NCBI GenBank assembly: GCA_002410715.1
Contig: DHOG01000037.1
Location: 1 to 7,909, forward strand
Source of the DNA: Ruminococcaceae bacterium UBA5396
GTDB lineage: Bacteria > Bacillota > Clostridia > Oscillospirales > Acutalibacteraceae
DNA length: 7,909 bases
Reading direction: 5' to 3'
How positions within the stretch are numbered: the stretch's first letter is position 1; the number at the start of each line of letters is the position of its first letter. Positions 5,804 to 7,909 of this stretch are shown piece after piece. Made by a program: the position numbers and the translations under genes. The notes under the pieces are model-generated. The model saw only the letters and a list, made by a program, of their open reading frames with translations, searched no databases and was not told where the DNA came from.

Positions 5804-6226
5804 ATGTCACTAACCGCATTTTTCAGAGAAAACGCAAAAAAACCGGAAAAACAGAAAATCATAGTAAGCGACCGGTTCCGCGACGAAAAAGGAAATCCGA
5901 TACCGTGGGAAATCCAAGCGATTTCAGAAAACGAAGATTCAAAAATAAAAAGCGACTGTACCGTTAAGACAATTTTTAAAGGCAGACAAACTTCAAAATT
6001 TAACAATCAAAAATACATGAACAAACTTATAGCCGCCTGTGTTGTTTATCCCGACCTTAAAAGCGCTGAACTTCAAAAAAACTATGGCGTTACAAGCGAT
6101 GATGAACTCTTAAAAGCTATGCTGCTTTCGGGAGAGCATGCAAACCTTCAGCAGGTAGTCAGTGAAATCAATAAATTTGATATTGACCAAACGGAAACAA
6201 CAAAAGATGAAATAAAAAACTCCTAA
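5804..6226 (+). CDS. xkdN: Tail assembly chaperone, 0-frame product (XkdN-like, gpG analogue)
   Basis: This 140-residue protein is likely the short form of the tail assembly chaperone. It resembles the XkdN-type chaperones: SLTAFFRENAKKPEKQKIIV, then VSDRFRDEKGNPIPWEIQAI with the 'F-D-E-G-P-W-x-I' pattern. A helical core follows (NNQKYMNKLIAACVVYPDLK, then AELQKNYGVTSDDELLKAMLL and GEHANLQQVVSEINKFD). Chaperones of this position coat tape measure and tube subunits and keep them soluble before assembly. AGGAGG at 5791-5796 sits 7 bases from the ATG. The stop TAA 6224-6226 comes right after an in-frame A_AAA_AAC heptamer, where a fraction of ribosomes should move to the -1 frame and make the longer form listed separately. 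No catalytic activity is expected. Confidence 0.88.
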   Translation: MSLTAFFRENAKKPEKQKIIVSDRFRDEKGNPIPWEIQAISENEDSKIKSDCTVKTIFKGRQTSKFNNQKYMNKLIAACVVYPDLKSAELQKNYGVTSDDELLKAMLLSGEHANLQQVVSEINKFDIDQTETTKDEIKNS

Positions 6227-6408
6227 GGGCCGGGGACGCTGAAACAAACTATGCGTATTACGCACTCGTAAAATTTCACCGTTTTCCCGGCGAACTTTTT
6301 CGGCGGCCTTGGTATGAGCGGGCTGTTATATACGCATTTATTGACGAAAAAGTCCGGCAGGATAAAATTGAGGCTGCACGAATAAGACGCAGCGGAAGGA
6401 GGCGGTAA
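5804..6408 (+). CDS. Tail assembly chaperone, -1 frameshift fusion (gpGT analogue)
   Basis: The predicted product joins 5804-6220 with 6220-6408, giving 139 + 62 = 201 residues. In the -1 frame, the stop TGA at 6208-6210 is followed by an open stretch to TAA 6406-6408. That stretch contains no ATG, GTG or TTG codon, so it cannot be a free-standing gene with a normal start. Its translation has clear coding character: AGDAETNYAYYALVKFHRFP (4-23) followed by GELFRRPWYERAVIYAFIDE. This matches the 'YYALHRF-x-x-x-P-x-EL-x-x-x-x-x-x-E-x-A-x-x-x-A-x-I' domain carried by the T part of tail chaperones in Bacillota phages. The basic end (RRSGRRR) is encoded by the tape measure ribosome binding site. 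In lambda, the equivalent fusion bridges tape measure and tube protein. The fusion itself is inferred from sequence. Confidence 0.87.
6214..6220 (+). promoter_or_regulatory. Programmed -1 ribosomal frameshift slippery site A_AAA_AAC
   Basis: The heptamer AAAAAAC sits in the correct register: X is the third base of codon ATA, followed by codons AAA and AAC. Both tRNAs can re-pair after a one-base backward slip. The 0-frame stop is only one codon further on, and the -1 frame then reads CTC CTA AGG for 62 codons. A possible stimulatory stem begins 8 bases downstream (6229). Confidence 0.85.
6229..6291 (+). promoter_or_regulatory. Possible stem-loop stimulating the frameshift
   Basis: GCCGGG (6229-6234) is the reverse complement of CCCGGC (6286-6291). 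The stem extends inward by a G-U and an A-U pair (6235-6236 with 6284-6285), giving 8 bp. The spacing from the slippery site is 8 bases, within the usual range for stimulatory structures. The loop is long (about 47 bases), so this may be coincidental or part of a larger fold. Confidence 0.35.
6396..6402 (+). promoter_or_regulatory. Ribosome binding site fixing a TTG start for the tape measure gene
   Basis: AAGGAGG lies 8 bases before TTG 6411. The next in-frame ATG (6429) is 26 bases away, too far for this site. The site overlaps the Arg codons that end the frameshifted chaperone form, so translation of that form runs into the tape measure start. Confidence 0.85.
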
Positions 6409-6410
6409 CA

Positions 6411-7909
6411 TTGGCAACCGTATCATCTATGCTTGATTTACAAGATGGCTTTACAAAAACTATAGATAACGCAATAAATGCCATGAACCGCTTAACATCT
6501 TCCATTGATGTCCTAAACCGTTCGGTAAGCATGCCAAAAATGGATAAACCGTTCAGTGAGATCCACAATGAAGCCGGCGCTGCCGACACATCGGTGGAAC
6601 AGCTGACTTCTTCCGTTGACCGGCTGGTGCGAGGCATGGAAAACCTTCAGATGTCTTCCCGAATGGATAATGTCGACAGGGAATTCGGAGAAGTACGGCA
6701 GGAAGTTACACATACAAACGAACAGCTTGATATCCTTAATAATAATCTTAGAATGACCGGAACACAAACAAGATCCGTTACAGCGGTTGCGTCCGGTTTT
6801 GGCGGCCTCAGCAAAGCTATCCTTGTAGCTAATAACGGAATCCAGCTAATTCAAACCGCCATACAGGGTATTAACCGGCTTGGCAGTCAGGCCGATACGC
6901 GTATAGGCGTGGATGCCCGCCTTAGTTTAATAAATGACGGACTGCAAACACAGGCACAGCTTGAAAATAAAGTAATGGCTGCGTCAAATGCAACAAGGAC
7001 GTCATACGCCGCTACCGCAGCGCTCGTTGCCAGCATGGGACGGCAGGACTATTTCAAGGGTAAAAACGATGAAGCGATTCAATTCGCATCGACCGTCAAT
7101 AAGGGCCTTGTTGTCAGCGGCGCGTCGGCGACGGAAGCAGCCGGAGCCATTACACAGCTGACCCAAGGCCTCGCTTCCGGCGTGCTGCGCGGCGACGAAT
7201 TCAACAGCATTATGGAAAATGCCCCTATACTCGCTGAAATGATGACTAAATCTATGGGAATCACTAAAGGCCAGTTGCGCAGCATGGCCGAAAACGGAAA
7301 GCTTACTACAGACGTGGTGGTCAGTTCCATCATGGCGCAGTCCTCAACACTCGACCAGCAGTTTGCAAAAATGCCGATGACATTCAGCCAAGCTAAAACG
7401 GTTATGGGGAACGATATAAGTCAAATGATGGACTATCTGTCCCAGCCCGGCCACGCAATAGACATTATAATCGAAAAAATAGAAGAAATGACGGCATACC
7501 TTAATACACCGCAGGGAACCGCCCTGATGAACAACATTTCAGCCGCCCTTACAACTGCGGCAAATTTACTGTCCGGATTTTTAAGCATTGCAATCAACAC
7601 TTACCAATTCTTCGCGGATAACTGGTCGTGGATCGGGCCGATCATTTTAGGCGTTGCGGCGGCCATTGGAATCGCAGCGGCAGCAAATTTAATTTACAAT
7701 GCCGTTACTGCTATAGGACAGGGTATTGAACTCGCAGGGGCTGCAGCAAAAGCTGCAATGACTGGAGCCACTCTTGCAAAAACTGATGCTACTGCGGCTG
7801 AAACTGCCGCTCAATGGGGATTGAATCAGGCAATGCTTGCCAGCCCCGTGACGTGGGTTATCGCGGCCATTATTCTGCTTATTGTAGCTATATTTGCCGT
7901 CGTGGGGGG
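6411..7909 (+). CDS. Tail tape measure protein, N-terminal 499 residues (runs off window)
   Basis: The frame is open from TTG 6411 to the last base, with no stop, so the gene continues beyond the window. The tape measure protein sets tail length, fills the tube lumen and helps DNA ejection. Residues 1-140 are polar, helical and coiled-coil-like (KTIDNAINAMNRLTSSIDVL, then VEQLTSSVDRLVRGMENLQ). Residues about 150-330 match the phage tape-measure N-terminal domain (TIGR02675 type): RLGSQADTRIGVDARLSLIN, then ATAALVASMGRQ, VNKGLVVSGASATEAAGAIT, then QGLASGVLRGDEFNSIMENA and AENGKLTTDVVVSSIM. Residues about 408-433 (GPIILGVAAAIGIAAAANLI) and about 482-499 (VIAAIILLIVAIFAVVG) are hydrophobic membrane-type segments, common in tape measure proteins. 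The gene directly follows the chaperone, as expected. The start is discussed with its ribosome binding site. Confidence 0.93.
   Translation, partial: MATVSSMLDLQDGFTKTIDNAINAMNRLTSSIDVLNRSVSMPKMDKPFSEIHNEAGAADTSVEQLTSSVDRLVRGMENLQMSSRMDNVDREFGEVRQEVTHTNEQLDILNNNLRMTGTQTRSVTAVASGFGGLSKAILVANNGIQLIQTAIQGINRLGSQADTRIGVDARLSLINDGLQTQAQLENKVMAASNATRTSYAATAALVASMGRQDYFKGKNDEAIQFASTVNKGLVVSGASATEAAGAITQLTQGLASGVLRGDEFNSIMENAPILAEMMTKSMGITKGQLRSMAENGKLTTDVVVSSIMAQSSTLDQQFAKMPMTFSQAKTVMGNDISQMMDYLSQPGHAIDIIIEKIEEMTAYLNTPQGTALMNNISAALTTAANLLSGFLSIAINTYQFFADNWSWIGPIILGVAAAIGIAAAANLIYNAVTAIGQGIELAGAAAKAAMTGATLAKTDATAAETAAQWGLNQAMLASPVTWVIAAIILLIVAIFAVVG

Noticed and set aside
5743..5967. A 74-codon + strand open frame overlapping the tube end and the chaperone start, which an A_AAA_AAA heptamer at 5836-5842 could reach by a -1 slip.
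   Set aside because: Its product is almost only Lys and Arg from an A-rich stretch, has no ribosome binding site, and shows no family pattern. It is a shadow of the chaperone frame.
6338..6767. Antisense open frames opposite the 5' end of the tape measure gene.
   Set aside because: The + strand frame has a strong start signal and clear family sequence. The antisense frames have low-quality translations and no start signals.
1..7909. Search for defence genes, toxin-antitoxin pairs, CRISPR repeats, tRNA genes or other cargo.
   Set aside because: All space is taken by closely packed structural genes. Gaps are under 70 bases and hold only ribosome binding sites or the terminator.

Overview
The window is a contiguous piece of the late structural region of a tailed phage or prophage with a contractile tail (myovirus morphology). 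It is organised like the PBSX/skin-type tail clusters (xkd/yqb genes) of Bacillota. Every gene I can support is on the + strand. Almost every start has a strong AGGAGG-type ribosome binding site, TGA is used as a normal stop, and base composition is moderate (mid-40s % GC by eye, not counted). Together with the protein families, this suggests a low-to-mid GC Bacillota host, most likely a Clostridia-type bacterium. I cannot name the species or tell an active phage from a resident prophage, because no integrase, att site, repressor or lysis gene is inside the window.

Layout. 1-255 is the C-terminal end of a minor head (gpF-like) protein. It is followed by a probable intrinsic terminator (264-288). 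The capsid block comes next: a DUF4355-type scaffold protein (324-953), the HK97-fold major capsid protein (972-1925) and a 51-residue small protein (1957-2112). Then come the neck and head-tail joining genes: a gp6/YqbG-like connector (2115-2480), a head-closure-like protein (2471-2827), an HK97 gp10-like protein (2831-3340) and a DUF6838-like tail terminator (3340-3780). The tail block holds a small pre-sheath protein (3780-4016), the tail sheath (3985-5307), the tail tube (5322-5780), an XkdN-like tail assembly chaperone (5804-6226), its frameshift extension (to 6408) and the first 499 codons of the tape measure protein (6411 to the window end).

How it works together. Scaffold and capsid protein build the procapsid. 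The connector, closure, gp10-like and terminator proteins join head and tail. Tube subunits assemble around the tape measure with help from the chaperone and its frameshifted form, and the sheath is laid over the tube. Genes are tightly packed, with start/stop overlaps at 2471-2480, 3338-3342, 3778-3782 and 3985-4016, as expected for one translationally coupled late operon.

The clearest non-obvious signal is a programmed -1 frameshift site. An A_AAA_AAC heptamer sits in frame at 6214-6220, six bases before the end of the chaperone stop codon, and opens a 62-codon extension that has no start codon of its own. Other items are a TTG start for the tape measure gene, a degenerate form of the phage LQFFA N-terminal motif in the scaffold, and low-complexity linkers in the scaffold and connector. 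I found no defence system, CRISPR array, RNA gene or insertion sequence. This is a conventional structural module, and no stretch over 300 bases lacks a gene.
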